In this document: piece by piece, positions 1 to 6,672 of the stretch
Layout: every line of letters starts with the position of its first letter
How positions within the stretch are numbered: the first letter of the stretch is position 1
Origin: WHSM01 sp050701635
GTDB lineage: Bacteria > Actinomycetota > Actinomycetes > Mycobacteriales > Micromonosporaceae
Direction: 5' to 3'
Length of the DNA: 16,889 bases
Assembly: GCA_050701635.1 (NCBI GenBank)
Contig: JBOGDF010000087.1
Location: 1-16,889 of the forward strand
Notes under the pieces: generated by a model
Told to the model about the DNA's origin: nothing
The model's input: the letters and a program-made list of their open reading frames with translations, nothing else
Database searches by the model: none
Made by a program: the position numbers and the translations under genes

Positions 1-960
1 GGCGGGGTGTTTGACGTTCCACCAGCGCACCCCGCCGACGTGGCTGTGCGCGCCGGGGCCGAGCCCCCACCAGTCGGCGTTGTGCCAGTAGAGCAGGTTG
101 TGCCGGCACCGCGCGGCGGCGCCGGCGGCCCAGTTGGAGACCTCGTACCAGCCGAGCCCGGCGGCGCTGAGCGCGGCCTCGGCGGCCAGGTAGCGGTCCG
201 CCGCCAGGTCCGGGTCGGGCGCCGCCAGCTGCCCGCGCCGGATCCGGGCCGCCAGCCGGGTGCCGTCCTCCACGATCAGGGAGTACGCCGAGACGTGGTC
301 CACCACACCGTCGGCGACCAGTGCGGCGACCTCGCCGAGGCTGCGGTCCCAGTCGTCGGCCCGCTCCCCCGGCGTGGCGTAGATCAGGTCCAGGTTGACG
401 TGGGCGAACCCGGCGTCGGCCGCCTCCCGCGCCGCGGCGGCCGCCCGGCCCGGGGTGTGCCGCCGCTCCAGCACGGCCAGTACGTGTGCCGCCGCCGACT
501 GCATCCCGAGCGAGATCCGGTTGAACCCCGCCCGGCGCAGCGTTTTCAGGGACGCCGGGTCCACCGACTCCGGGTTCGCCTCGGTGGTGACCTCCGCGCC
601 GGGCGCCAGCCCGAAGGTGTCGTCGATCGCTGCCAGGATCCGGGCCAGGTCGTCGGGCGGCAGCAGGGTCGGCGTACCGCCGCCGAAGAAGACCGTGTCC
701 ACCCGCGGCGCGGTGTCGTTGAGCACCCGCCGGGCGAGACGGAGCTCGGCGAGCACCTGGTCGGCGTAGTCGGTACGGCGTACCCCCGGCCCCAACTCCT
801 CGGCGGTGTACGTGTTGAAGTCGCAGTAGCCGCACCGGCTGGCGCAGAACGGGACGTGGACGTACACGCCGAAGCCGCGCTGGCCGGCCGCGGCGAGCGC
901 GGAGTCGGGCAGCGCACCGTCGCGCGGCACGGGTTCGCCGTCGGGAAGCACACCAGGCAC
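1..960 (-). CDS. hemW: HemW-type radical SAM heme chaperone, C-terminus cut by the window edge
   Basis: HemW is a radical SAM protein related to coproporphyrinogen III dehydrogenase (HemN) that acts in the cytoplasm as a heme-handling chaperone. The 320 codons visible start at GTG 960 (MPGVLPDGEPVPRDGALP, the usual actinobacterial N-terminus). The SAM cluster motif is C39-x3-C43-x2-C46 followed by Asp-Phe. HemN has a further Cys just after this motif, so the protein fits HemW better than HemN. A GGGTP glycine motif follows, and HNLLYW, the HNxxYW heme-site motif of HemW, lies at residues 287-292. Family members are about 400 residues, so roughly 80 C-terminal residues lie left of the window. 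It is often directly downstream of lepA in actinobacteria; here lepA is 9 kb away on the same strand. Many database entries call this family oxygen-independent coproporphyrinogen oxidase, which is probably wrong for HemW. Confidence 0.93.
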   Translation of the reverse strand, partial: MPGVLPDGEPVPRDGALPDSALAAAGQRGFGVYVHVPFCASRCGYCDFNTYTAEELGPGVRRTDYADQVLAELRLARRVLNDTAPRVDTVFFGGGTPTLLPPDDLARILAAIDDTFGLAPGAEVTTEANPESVDPASLKTLRRAGFNRISLGMQSAAAHVLAVLERRHTPGRAAAAAREAADAGFAHVNLDLIYATPGERADDWDRSLGEVAALVADGVVDHVSAYSLIVEDGTRLAARIRRGQLAAPDPDLAADRYLAAEAALSAAGLGWYEVSNWAAGAAARCRHNLLYWHNADWWGLGPGAHSHVGGVRWWNVKHPA

Positions 961-1040
961 GCGTCCCAGTGTGCTCCGTGCCGCAGCGGGCGTGACGGGC
1001 GGACGTACCCTTACAGACGCGGGCGGGGAAGGGAGTACCT

Positions 1041-1871
1041 GTGGGCGTGAAGTCCGTGTTGTCCGGCATCGTGGCGATCGGGCTGTTGGCCGCAGGTGGG
1101 TACGCGGTGGTACGCGTCCTCGACAACCGGGCCACCTTCCCGATGTTGTCCGAGTGCGCGGTCACCGGCTCCGAAACCGTCCACCTCGACTCCGAGCAGA
1201 TGGCGCACGCCGCGACCATCGCCGCGGTAGGGCTGCGCCGGGAGCTGCCGGTGCACGCGGTCACCGTCGCGCTCGCCACCGCGCTGCAGGAGTCCAAGCT
1301 GCGCAACCTGACCAACGGCGACCGCGACTCGGTCGGGCTGTTCCAGCAGCGGCCCAGCCAGGGCTGGGGCGAGCCGGCGCAGCTCAACGACCCCCGGTAC
1401 GCCGCCGGCGCGTTCTACGACCGGCTGCTGCGGGTGCCCGACTGGGAGTCGATGCGGGTCACCGAGGCGGCGCAGGCGGTGCAGAAGAGCGCCCACCCGG
1501 AGGCGTACCAGAAGTGGGCGGCCGAGGCCGAGGTGCTCGCGACCGGGCTGGCCGGCCAGACCCCGGCGGCGGTCGCCTGTACGGTCGCCGACGGCGCCAC
1601 CGCCACCGGCAGCGCCGCGCTCCGCAAGGCGATCACGCAGGACTGGGGCGACGTCCCGGTCGGTACGCCGTCCGCCTCCGGCGTCACCCTCCGCGCCGCC
1701 GACAAGCAGACCGGCTGGCAGCTCGCGCACTGGCTGGTAGCCCACGCCGCCGCGCACGGGGTCCACGACGTCGCGTACGGCGGCCAGAGCTGGACCGCCG
1801 AGTCCGGCGAGTGGAGGCCGACCGACGTACGCAACACCGCCGTCGTCGTTACGCTCAACCCCGCCGCCTGA
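1041..1871 (+). CDS. membrane-anchored or secreted lysozyme-fold protein, function unknown
   Basis: A 276-residue protein that starts at GTG 1041 behind a purine-rich GGGGAAGGGA ribosome site. Residues 5-25 are a single hydrophobic segment (signal anchor or signal peptide) after a short basic N-terminus, so the rest should lie outside the membrane. Residues 52-165 resemble a lysozyme or transglycosylase fold: a helix containing ALQESKLRNL (Glu84 is the catalytic candidate) is followed by SVGLFQQRPSQGWG, the kind of Gly-Leu-Phe-Gln turn seen in such proteins. The C-terminal 100 residues are Ala/Thr-rich with no motif I recognise. Related actinobacterial proteins are often annotated as hypothetical or, with little basis, as heavy metal transporters. 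Peptidoglycan binding or cleavage is an inference from fold similarity. It is divergent from hemW, 80 bp away. Confidence 0.8.
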   Translation: MGVKSVLSGIVAIGLLAAGGYAVVRVLDNRATFPMLSECAVTGSETVHLDSEQMAHAATIAAVGLRRELPVHAVTVALATALQESKLRNLTNGDRDSVGLFQQRPSQGWGEPAQLNDPRYAAGAFYDRLLRVPDWESMRVTEAAQAVQKSAHPEAYQKWAAEAEVLATGLAGQTPAAVACTVADGATATGSAALRKAITQDWGDVPVGTPSASGVTLRAADKQTGWQLAHWLVAHAAAHGVHDVAYGGQSWTAESGEWRPTDVRNTAVVVTLNPAA

Positions 1872-1899
1872 ACGCTCTCTGCGGCGACGCGCATCCTCC

Positions 1900-1929
1900 T
1901 TGACTGCGCCATTTGCGCCTGCTTAGCGT
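1900..1929 (+). promoter_or_regulatory. candidate promoter for the DUF6879 gene
   Basis: TTGACT at 1900-1905 and TAGCGT at 1924-1929 are separated by 18 bp. The -10 fits the actinobacterial TAnnnT pattern, and it lies about 35 bp before the GTG at 1964. Seen by eye only; no expression evidence. Confidence 0.5.
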
Positions 1930-1963
1930 TAACTCGCGCACGCCTAGTACGGGAGGCAACCAC

Positions 1964-2485
1964 GTGCACTTGGCAGGTGAGGCATGGGAACGATTCTTCG
2001 ACTCGTTCGAGCACGACGCGTTTCGACTCGAGACACTTCCGGCGTACGCGGTTGACAATGAGCGTGCCGAATTCGCACACTTCCTCGCCACCGGCGAATT
2101 GAACATCCTGGACGACGACCCGTGGCTGCGGAGAATACGCCGCTGCCGGAACACGGGCCGGTCGATTGCGCGGGTGCATGTTGTCGAGCAGCCGCTCACA
2201 GATTATCTGCGGTACGAATTCGCCGCCTATCATCGCAACGTGGCAGCGGGCGAGGAAGTGTCCATTCTCGACCTCACGGGTCAACCGAATCCTGGCCTGC
2301 CCCGGCAGGATTTCTGGTTGTTTGACGAGTCGCGCGTTGTCCTGATGGACTATGACGCCGACGGTCGGCAGTTGGTTCGTGAATTTCTCGGCGAAACAGA
2401 CCCCACGCCCTATGTGCGGTGGAAACGGCTCGCGTTGGAGCGTGCCGAACCCTTCGACGCGTACTGCTCGAGGCTAGAGATGTGA
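1964..2485 (+). CDS. DUF6879 family protein
   Basis: A 173-residue soluble protein of unknown function. GTG 1964 is chosen because GGGAGG at 1951-1956 sits 7 bp before it; upstream in-frame starts lack a ribosome site. The pattern FRLETLPAY near the N-terminus, IARVHVVEQPLTDYLRYEF in the middle and QDFWLFDESRVVLMDYDADG towards the end is the DUF6879 signature as I know it. Genes of this family commonly sit beside an XRE-type helix-turn-helix regulator gene in actinobacteria. None is present here, so this copy is solitary. Base composition is visibly less GC-rich than its neighbours (GAATTC, AATTG, GATTATC words), which suggests later acquisition. The 3' end overlaps the converging MOSC gene by 12 bp, so the two transcripts must collide or share 3' sequence. 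Confidence 0.8.
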   Translation: MHLAGEAWERFFDSFEHDAFRLETLPAYAVDNERAEFAHFLATGELNILDDDPWLRRIRRCRNTGRSIARVHVVEQPLTDYLRYEFAAYHRNVAAGEEVSILDLTGQPNPGLPRQDFWLFDESRVVLMDYDADGRQLVREFLGETDPTPYVRWKRLALERAEPFDAYCSRLEM

Positions 2486-3142
2486 CGGCGTGTCTGAGGC
2501 CGCCGTGGTGAGGCCGAGGCGGCGGCGTACTCCCTCGAGGGTTTCTTCGGGGAGCTCGGGGGCGTCCAGCAGGCGGGGCAGCAGCTCGGACTCGGTGGTC
2601 AGGGCGCGGAAGACTTCGCCGATGGTGACGCCGTGCGCGGGGCGGTGGACCACCTCGATCGGGTCGCCGGCGCCGATCGTGCCCTCGGTGAGCACCCGGA
2701 GGTACGCGCCCGGATGGGCCCGCGCGGTGAACCGTTTGATCAGGTCCTTCACGTCCCAGAAGCCGGCGAACACCCGGCACGGGATCCGGGGCACCGACAC
2801 CTCCAGCACCGCGTCGCCGACCGCCCAACGCTCCCCGATCACCGCGTTGGTGAGGTCGATGCCCTCGGTGGTGAGGTTCTCGCCGAAGTTGCCCGGGACC
2901 ACGTCGCGGGAAAGCGCGTTCGCCCACCAGGCGGCGTCTTCGGCGGCGTACGCGTAGAGCGCCTGGTGTACGCCGCCGTGGTTCTTGGTGTCGCAGATGG
3001 TGTCGCCGTCCATGCCGAGCCGGCGGGCGGTCGCGCGCTCGGTGGTGGGTCGCTTGTCGATCCCGGTACGCCCCTTGTCGCCGGCCCAGGACTCGGCACG
3101 TACCACCGCCAGATTGACCGAGACCACCCGCGCATGCGTCAT
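2474..3142 (-). CDS. MOSC domain protein, YiiM-like
   Basis: A 222-residue cytoplasmic protein starting at ATG 3142. MOSC domains occur in molybdenum cofactor sulfurases and in YiiM/YcbX proteins that reduce N-hydroxylated bases using the cofactor. Visible marks are NHGGVHQALYAY (residues 54-65), PGNFGENLTTEG (83-94) and VPRIPC ending in Cys122, the conserved Cys that should contact the molybdenum cofactor. The C-terminal part (from about 165) is helical, as in YiiM. It follows the Nudix gene after a 9-bp gap, so the two are very probably cotranscribed. The actual substrate is not shown by the sequence; detoxification of hydroxylamino bases is only the family's best-known role. Confidence 0.88.
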   Translation of the reverse strand: MTHARVVSVNLAVVRAESWAGDKGRTGIDKRPTTERATARRLGMDGDTICDTKNHGGVHQALYAYAAEDAAWWANALSRDVVPGNFGENLTTEGIDLTNAVIGERWAVGDAVLEVSVPRIPCRVFAGFWDVKDLIKRFTARAHPGAYLRVLTEGTIGAGDPIEVVHRPAHGVTIGEVFRALTTESELLPRLLDAPELPEETLEGVRRRLGLTTAASDTPSHL

Positions 3143-3151
3143 GGTCCGACC

Positions 3152-3676
3152 CTATCCAGGCTCGCCACCGGTTTTACGGTGCCAGAGCGCGGCGGCGTCG
3201 CGTACCACGGCGTCCATGTTGGGGAAGGCCAGCGGGGGTGGATCGGTGAGCGGGAACCACGCGACCTCCGACATCTCGGCCGGGTCGGGCGTCGGGTCGC
3301 CGCTGACCAGGGTGGCGAGGTAGTACAGGTCGAGCACCGGGAGCGTCTCGCCCTGGTGTGCGTAGTCGCCGACGTACACGCCGACCAGCGGGCCGAGCGT
3401 GACCTCGATGCCGACCTCCTCGCGGGCTTCCCGTACGGCGGCCTCGGCCGGATGCTCCCAGCCGTCACAGAAGCCGCCGGGCAGGTCCCACATCCCGAGG
3501 CTCGGCTCGTGGGCGCGGCGGCCGGCGAGGAAGCTGCCGTCGTCGCGTACCACCACCACGCCGGCGCACGGGCGGGCGTTGACGTACAGGGTGTATCCGC
3601 AGGTCAGGCAGCGGATCGGCGGGGCACCGGGGAGCTGGGCACCGCAACGGGAGCAGTGGTGCACGTGCTGGGTCAC
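3152..3676 (-). CDS. Nudix hydrolase with N-terminal zinc ribbon
   Basis: A 174-residue protein starting at GTG 3676. Residues 8-26 form a zinc ribbon (C8-x2-C11 and C23-x2-C26). The Nudix box is complete: GFCDGWE, then seven residues, then REAREEVGI, matching Gx5Ex7REUxEExGU, so metal-dependent hydrolysis of a nucleoside diphosphate derivative is expected. The ribbon plus Nudix order resembles NudC-type NADH pyrophosphatases. The chain is shorter, however, and the NudC-specific SQPWPFP motif is absent, so the substrate is open. No good ribosome site precedes GTG 3676, but a TAGTGT element lies 6 bp upstream, which fits leaderless translation. It is the first gene of a pair with the MOSC gene. 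Confidence 0.9.
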   Translation of the reverse strand: MTQHVHHCSRCGAQLPGAPPIRCLTCGYTLYVNARPCAGVVVVRDDGSFLAGRRAHEPSLGMWDLPGGFCDGWEHPAEAAVREAREEVGIEVTLGPLVGVYVGDYAHQGETLPVLDLYYLATLVSGDPTPDPAEMSEVAWFPLTDPPPLAFPNMDAVVRDAAALWHRKTGGEPG

Positions 3677-3682
3677 GGCAGG

Positions 3683-3688
3683 ACACTA
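3683..3688 (-). promoter_or_regulatory. candidate -10 element for a leaderless Nudix transcript
   Basis: On the minus strand TAGTGT (a TAnnnT match) ends 6 bp before the GTG at 3676, which would place the transcript start on the start codon. No convincing -35 is visible 17-18 bp further up. Confidence 0.4.
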
Positions 3689-3740
3689 TCCGAGATCATC
3701 AATTTCGTGTCGTATGCCACATATCCGTAGCTAACCGACG

Positions 3741-3757
3741 CGGACGATCGTTGTCCG
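3741..3757. promoter_or_regulatory. small dyad in the divergent Nudix/DUF4239 region
   Basis: CGGAC at 3741-3745 and GTCCG at 3753-3757 are inverted copies; pairing can extend inward by a G-T and an A-T pair, leaving TCG at the centre. It lies between two divergent genes, so an operator is more likely than a terminator. Function is not shown. Confidence 0.3.
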
Positions 3758-3790
3758 TACTCTTTGTGCGTAGAGGAGCACGCACCGTAA

Positions 3791-3861
3791 GTGGCGATGC
3801 GGATGACCTTCGGGGGGTGGCCGTCATGGGGCAGACGGTTCCGGGTCATCCGCATCACCAC
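3791..3861. repeat. 18-bp inverted repeat with an inner hairpin upstream of the DUF4239 gene
   Basis: The arm at 3791-3808 (GTGGCGATGCGGATGACC) and the arm at 3844-3861 are reverse complements at 17 of 18 positions, separated by 35 bp. Inside the loop, CCGTC (3821-3825) and GACGG (3834-3838) form a second stem. The element ends 20 bp before ATG 3882, so in RNA it would be a large leader hairpin; in DNA it could be a paired operator. A small mobile-element remnant is possible, but no target-site duplication is evident. Confidence 0.6.
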
Positions 3862-3881
3862 ATCTTGGGTGGTCGCCCCTC

Positions 3882-4637
3882 ATGATGTACGGCTTTCTGG
3901 TCACCGTCGCGGCGATAGCGGTGACCGGTGTGCTGCTGGCGATGGCGCGGCGCATGATCCCCGGCGACGCCAAGCAGGCCCACCACGACGTGATCATCGC
4001 GGTGCACCAGATGGTCGGGATGTTGTACGCGATCCTGCTGGCGTTCGTGGTGATCATCGTCTGGGAGACCGCGAGCAAGGCCGACGACGACACCCAGGTG
4101 GAGGCGAACAAGCTCTCCCAGATCTACTTCACCGCGCGCGGCCTGCCCGAGCCGCAGCGCAGCCAGCTCACCGGCCTGGCCCGCCAGTACGCCAGCACTG
4201 TGGTGGACGAGGAGTGGCCGGCGATGCGCCGGGGCCAGACCAGTCCGGAGGCCCGCGCGCTGGTGGGCAAGATGCGTACCACGGTCCACCAGCTGCAGCC
4301 GGCAACGGCGCACGACGAGATCCTGATGACGCAGACCCTGGACGCCATCAACGACCTGGTGGACAGCCGGCGGGAACGTACCGCCGCGGTCACCCCGTCC
4401 ATCCCGCCGGTGATGTGGACCGGGCTGCTGGTCGGTGCCGCGCTCACCGTCGGCATCACCTTCGTCTACGACTACACCCGATTCCTGCCGCATTTCCTGA
4501 TGGTGAGCGCGATGACCGCGCTGATCGTTTTCATGCTCTGGCTGACCTGGGAGATGAGCCACCCGTTCGACGGTCCCACCGGCGTCGGTCCGGACGCGTT
4601 CGCCCAGGTGCTCGAACGATTCTCCGAATTCCCCTGA
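3882..4637 (+). CDS. DUF4239 (bestrophin-like) integral membrane protein
   Basis: A 251-residue protein with ATG at 3882 and a second ATG at 3885; no strong ribosome site separates them. Four membrane segments are visible: about 3-22, 37-62, 173-195 and 202-224. They are arranged as two pairs around a polar, mostly helical domain of about 110 residues (ETASKADDDTQVEANKL onwards). The motif MSHPFDG after the last segment is characteristic of DUF4239, which is distantly related to bestrophin channels by topology. No biochemical role is established for the bacterial family. The next gene starts 26 bp after its stop on the same strand, which suggests cotranscription with the secreted barrel protein and perhaps with the encapsulin genes. 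Confidence 0.82.
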   Translation: MMYGFLVTVAAIAVTGVLLAMARRMIPGDAKQAHHDVIIAVHQMVGMLYAILLAFVVIIVWETASKADDDTQVEANKLSQIYFTARGLPEPQRSQLTGLARQYASTVVDEEWPAMRRGQTSPEARALVGKMRTTVHQLQPATAHDEILMTQTLDAINDLVDSRRERTAAVTPSIPPVMWTGLLVGAALTVGITFVYDYTRFLPHFLMVSAMTALIVFMLWLTWEMSHPFDGPTGVGPDAFAQVLERFSEFP

Positions 4638-4663
4638 CCACCCCTGGTGAGAAAGGAATGCCG

Positions 4664-5149
4664 ATGAGTACCAGACGCGCACATCTGACCAGCCTCGGCC
4701 TGGCCGCTGCCACTCCCCTGGCGGTTGCCGCTCCCGTCGCGCTGGCCTCGGCGGCACCTGCTGCGGCGGCGACCCGGGTCGCGGGGCCGATGGAGCTGGT
4801 CGCTCGGCGTACCAAGATCACGCTGCCGGACCTGCCGAAGCTGGGGGTGTCGTACATCGCGCTGTTGGACCTTTTCGATTCCGCCGGTACGAAGCTCGGG
4901 CAGGCCTCTACCAGCTCTTTCGTGGTCGACGTCGCGGTGGAAGGGCCGATCGTGCTCGGCACCATCGTGCTGCAGCTGGCCGACGGGGAGATCCACTACC
5001 AACGGCTGATCCGGCGGTACGGCGACTATCCGCGTACCGCCACGGGGGCGATCACCGGCGGCACCGGCGAGTACGCGGGCGCCACCGGAGAGGTCGACGT
5101 GTCCTGTCCGGACGCGGACACCGTGCAGCTCGCCGTCAAGCTCGGCTGA
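4664..5149 (+). CDS. secreted allene-oxide-cyclase-like / dirigent-like beta-barrel protein
   Basis: A 161-residue exported protein. ATG 4664 is chosen over the in-frame ATG 4658 because AAAGGA (4652-4657) is properly spaced only from the former. Residues 1-37 are a signal peptide: Arg4-Arg5, a long Ala/Leu core, then APAAAA before the mature TRVAG. The twin arginine in STRRAHLTS is Tat-like, though not a full match. The mature part is beta-rich, and near its end GAITGGTGEYAGATGEV (residues 128-144) matches the glycine-rich strand-turn typical of allene oxide cyclase and dirigent barrels, which bind small lipophilic molecules. In bacteria the function is unknown. It follows the DUF4239 gene closely and precedes the first shell gene by 89 bp. 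Confidence 0.75.
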   Translation: MSTRRAHLTSLGLAAATPLAVAAPVALASAAPAAAATRVAGPMELVARRTKITLPDLPKLGVSYIALLDLFDSAGTKLGQASTSSFVVDVAVEGPIVLGTIVLQLADGEIHYQRLIRRYGDYPRTATGAITGGTGEYAGATGEVDVSCPDADTVQLAVKLG

Positions 5150-5174
5150 CCCCGTACCCACATAAGGGAATTTC

Positions 5175-5190
5175 CGGCGGCGCACCGCCG
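5175..5190 (+). other. short GC hairpin between the barrel gene and the first shell gene
   Basis: CGGCGG (5175-5180) and CCGCCG (5185-5190) pair around a CGCA loop. No U-tract follows, so it is a weak terminator candidate at best. I see no TAnnnT element with a matching -35 in the 89-bp gap, so the shell operon may be read from a promoter further upstream. Confidence 0.3.
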
Positions 5191-5238
5191 CGCGGCCGGC
5201 AACGCAACGACGAATCGGATTGGTGGTGTCGGAGAACA

Positions 5239-6672
5239 ATGACCACGACCTCGGCCGAATCCGGCCTCAGCAACGCGCCTGGAAACCATGCGACCGAAAA
5301 CCAACAGCTCAGCCTCGGTACGGCAGCGGCCCGTAATCTGGCGACCACCACGAAATCCGTACCGCAGATGCAGGGAATCACCTCCCGATGGCTGCTGAAA
5401 ATGCTGCCCTGGGTCGAAGCCAAGGGCGGGGCGTACCGGGTGAACCGGCGGCTCAGCTACGCCGTGGGCGACGGCCGGGTGACCTTCACCAACACCGGCA
5501 GCGACATCCGGGTGATCCCGCAGGAGCTGCGCGAGCTGCCGCTGCTGCGCGACTTCGACGACGAGTCCGCGCTCTCCGCACTGGCCGAACGGTTCGTAAA
5601 GAAGGAGTACGCCCCCGGTGACGTGATCGCCGAAGCCGGCCGACCCGCCGACCAGCTGTTCCTGATCGCGCACGGCAAGGTGAACAAGCTCGGCGCCGGC
5701 GAGTACGGCGAGACCACCGTGCTCGGCGTGCTCGCCGACGGGCAGTACTTCGGCGACCAGGTGCTCGCGGGGTCGCGGGGCAAGTGGGAGTTCACCGTCA
5801 CCGCGGTCACCCCGTGCACGATGCTGGTGCTGCCGCGCCGCTCGTTCCAGCAGATGAACGGCAAGTCCGACCCGATCCGGCAGCACATCCAGCGGGTCCA
5901 GGAAGGCCCGCGGGCGTCCCAGAACACCCACGGCGAGGCGGACGTCGCGGTCGCCTCGGGCCACGAGGGCGAGCCGGTGCTGCCGAGCACCTTCGTCGAC
6001 TACGAGACCGCGCCCCGGGAGTACGAGCTCTCCGTCGCGCAGACCGTACTGCGGGTGCACAGCCGGGTCGCCGACCTCTACAACCAGCCGATGGACCAGA
6101 TCGAGCAGCAGCTCCGGCTCACCATCGAGGCGCTGCGGGAACGGCAGGAACACGAGCTGGTCAACAACCCCGACTTCGGGTTGCTGCACAACGCCGACCT
6201 CTCGCAGCGGCTGCACACCCGTACCGGTCCGCCGACGCCGGACGACCTGGACGAGCTGCTGGCGCTGGTGTGGAAGCAGCCGGCGTGCTTCCTGGCGCAC
6301 CCCCGTACGATCGCCGCCTTCGGGCGGGAGTGCACCCGGCGCGGGGTGTATCCGCAGGCGATCGACTTCCACGGGCACCAGGTGCCGGCGTGGCGGGGCG
6401 TGCCGGTGCTGCCCTGCAACAAGATCGCGATCAGCGAGACGCGTACCAGCTCGATCCTGCTGATGCGTACCGGTGAGGCCGCGCAGGGCGTGATCGGGCT
6501 GCACCAGACCGGGCTGCCGGACGAGTACCAGCCGGGGCTGAACGTACGGTTCATGGGCATCAACGAGCAGGCCGTGATCTCGTACCTGGTCAGCGCGTAC
6601 TACTCGGCGGCGGTGCTGGTGCCGGACGCGCTGGCGGTGCTCGAGCATGTGGAGATCGGGCGTGAAGCATGA
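5239..6672 (+). CDS. family 2B encapsulin shell protein, copy 1
   Basis: A 477-residue capsid-like protein of the SrpI-related family 2 encapsulins, which assemble from an HK97 phage-type fold into protein shells around an enzyme. Start ATG 5239 follows GGAG at 5231-5234. Residues 1-30 are a polar, likely disordered extension. A conserved N-terminal arm motif (ARNLATTTKSVPQMQ) spans 31-45, and RWLLKMLPWVEAKGG lies at 50-64. An inserted cyclic-nucleotide-binding-like domain covers about 100-225 (APGDVIAEAGRPADQLFLIAHG, then YFGDQ at 170-174); this insertion defines subfamily 2B. The HK97 part resumes with TFVDYE at 251-256, the long spine helix (QLRLTIEALRERQEHELV, 291-308) and the C-terminal region to EHVEIGREA. 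There is no helix-turn-helix, so it is not a Crp regulator. Its stop overlaps the start of copy 2 as ATGA. Copy 2 is very similar throughout. Confidence 0.92.
   Translation: MTTTSAESGLSNAPGNHATENQQLSLGTAAARNLATTTKSVPQMQGITSRWLLKMLPWVEAKGGAYRVNRRLSYAVGDGRVTFTNTGSDIRVIPQELRELPLLRDFDDESALSALAERFVKKEYAPGDVIAEAGRPADQLFLIAHGKVNKLGAGEYGETTVLGVLADGQYFGDQVLAGSRGKWEFTVTAVTPCTMLVLPRRSFQQMNGKSDPIRQHIQRVQEGPRASQNTHGEADVAVASGHEGEPVLPSTFVDYETAPREYELSVAQTVLRVHSRVADLYNQPMDQIEQQLRLTIEALRERQEHELVNNPDFGLLHNADLSQRLHTRTGPPTPDDLDELLALVWKQPACFLAHPRTIAAFGRECTRRGVYPQAIDFHGHQVPAWRGVPVLPCNKIAISETRTSSILLMRTGEAAQGVIGLHQTGLPDEYQPGLNVRFMGINEQAVISYLVSAYYSAAVLVPDALAVLEHVEIGREA
6051..6258 (+). repeat. near-identical 208-bp block shared by the two shell genes, copy 1
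   Basis: This block matches 7481-7688 at 204 of 208 positions by direct reading, including an uninterrupted 122-bp run (6109-6230). Identity extends through third codon positions, unlike the flanks, where the two genes differ often. It encodes residues about 271-340, including the spine helix. Confidence 0.9.

Noticed and set aside
7..1050. Long rightward open frame opposite hemW
   Set aside because: The protein is Arg/Gly/Val-rich with no domain; it is the GC-rich shadow of hemW, whose frame carries the radical SAM and HNxxYW motifs.
3791..4663. Upstream extension of the barrel protein frame
   Set aside because: It runs out of frame through the DUF4239 gene; a ribosome site and signal peptide define the start at 4664.
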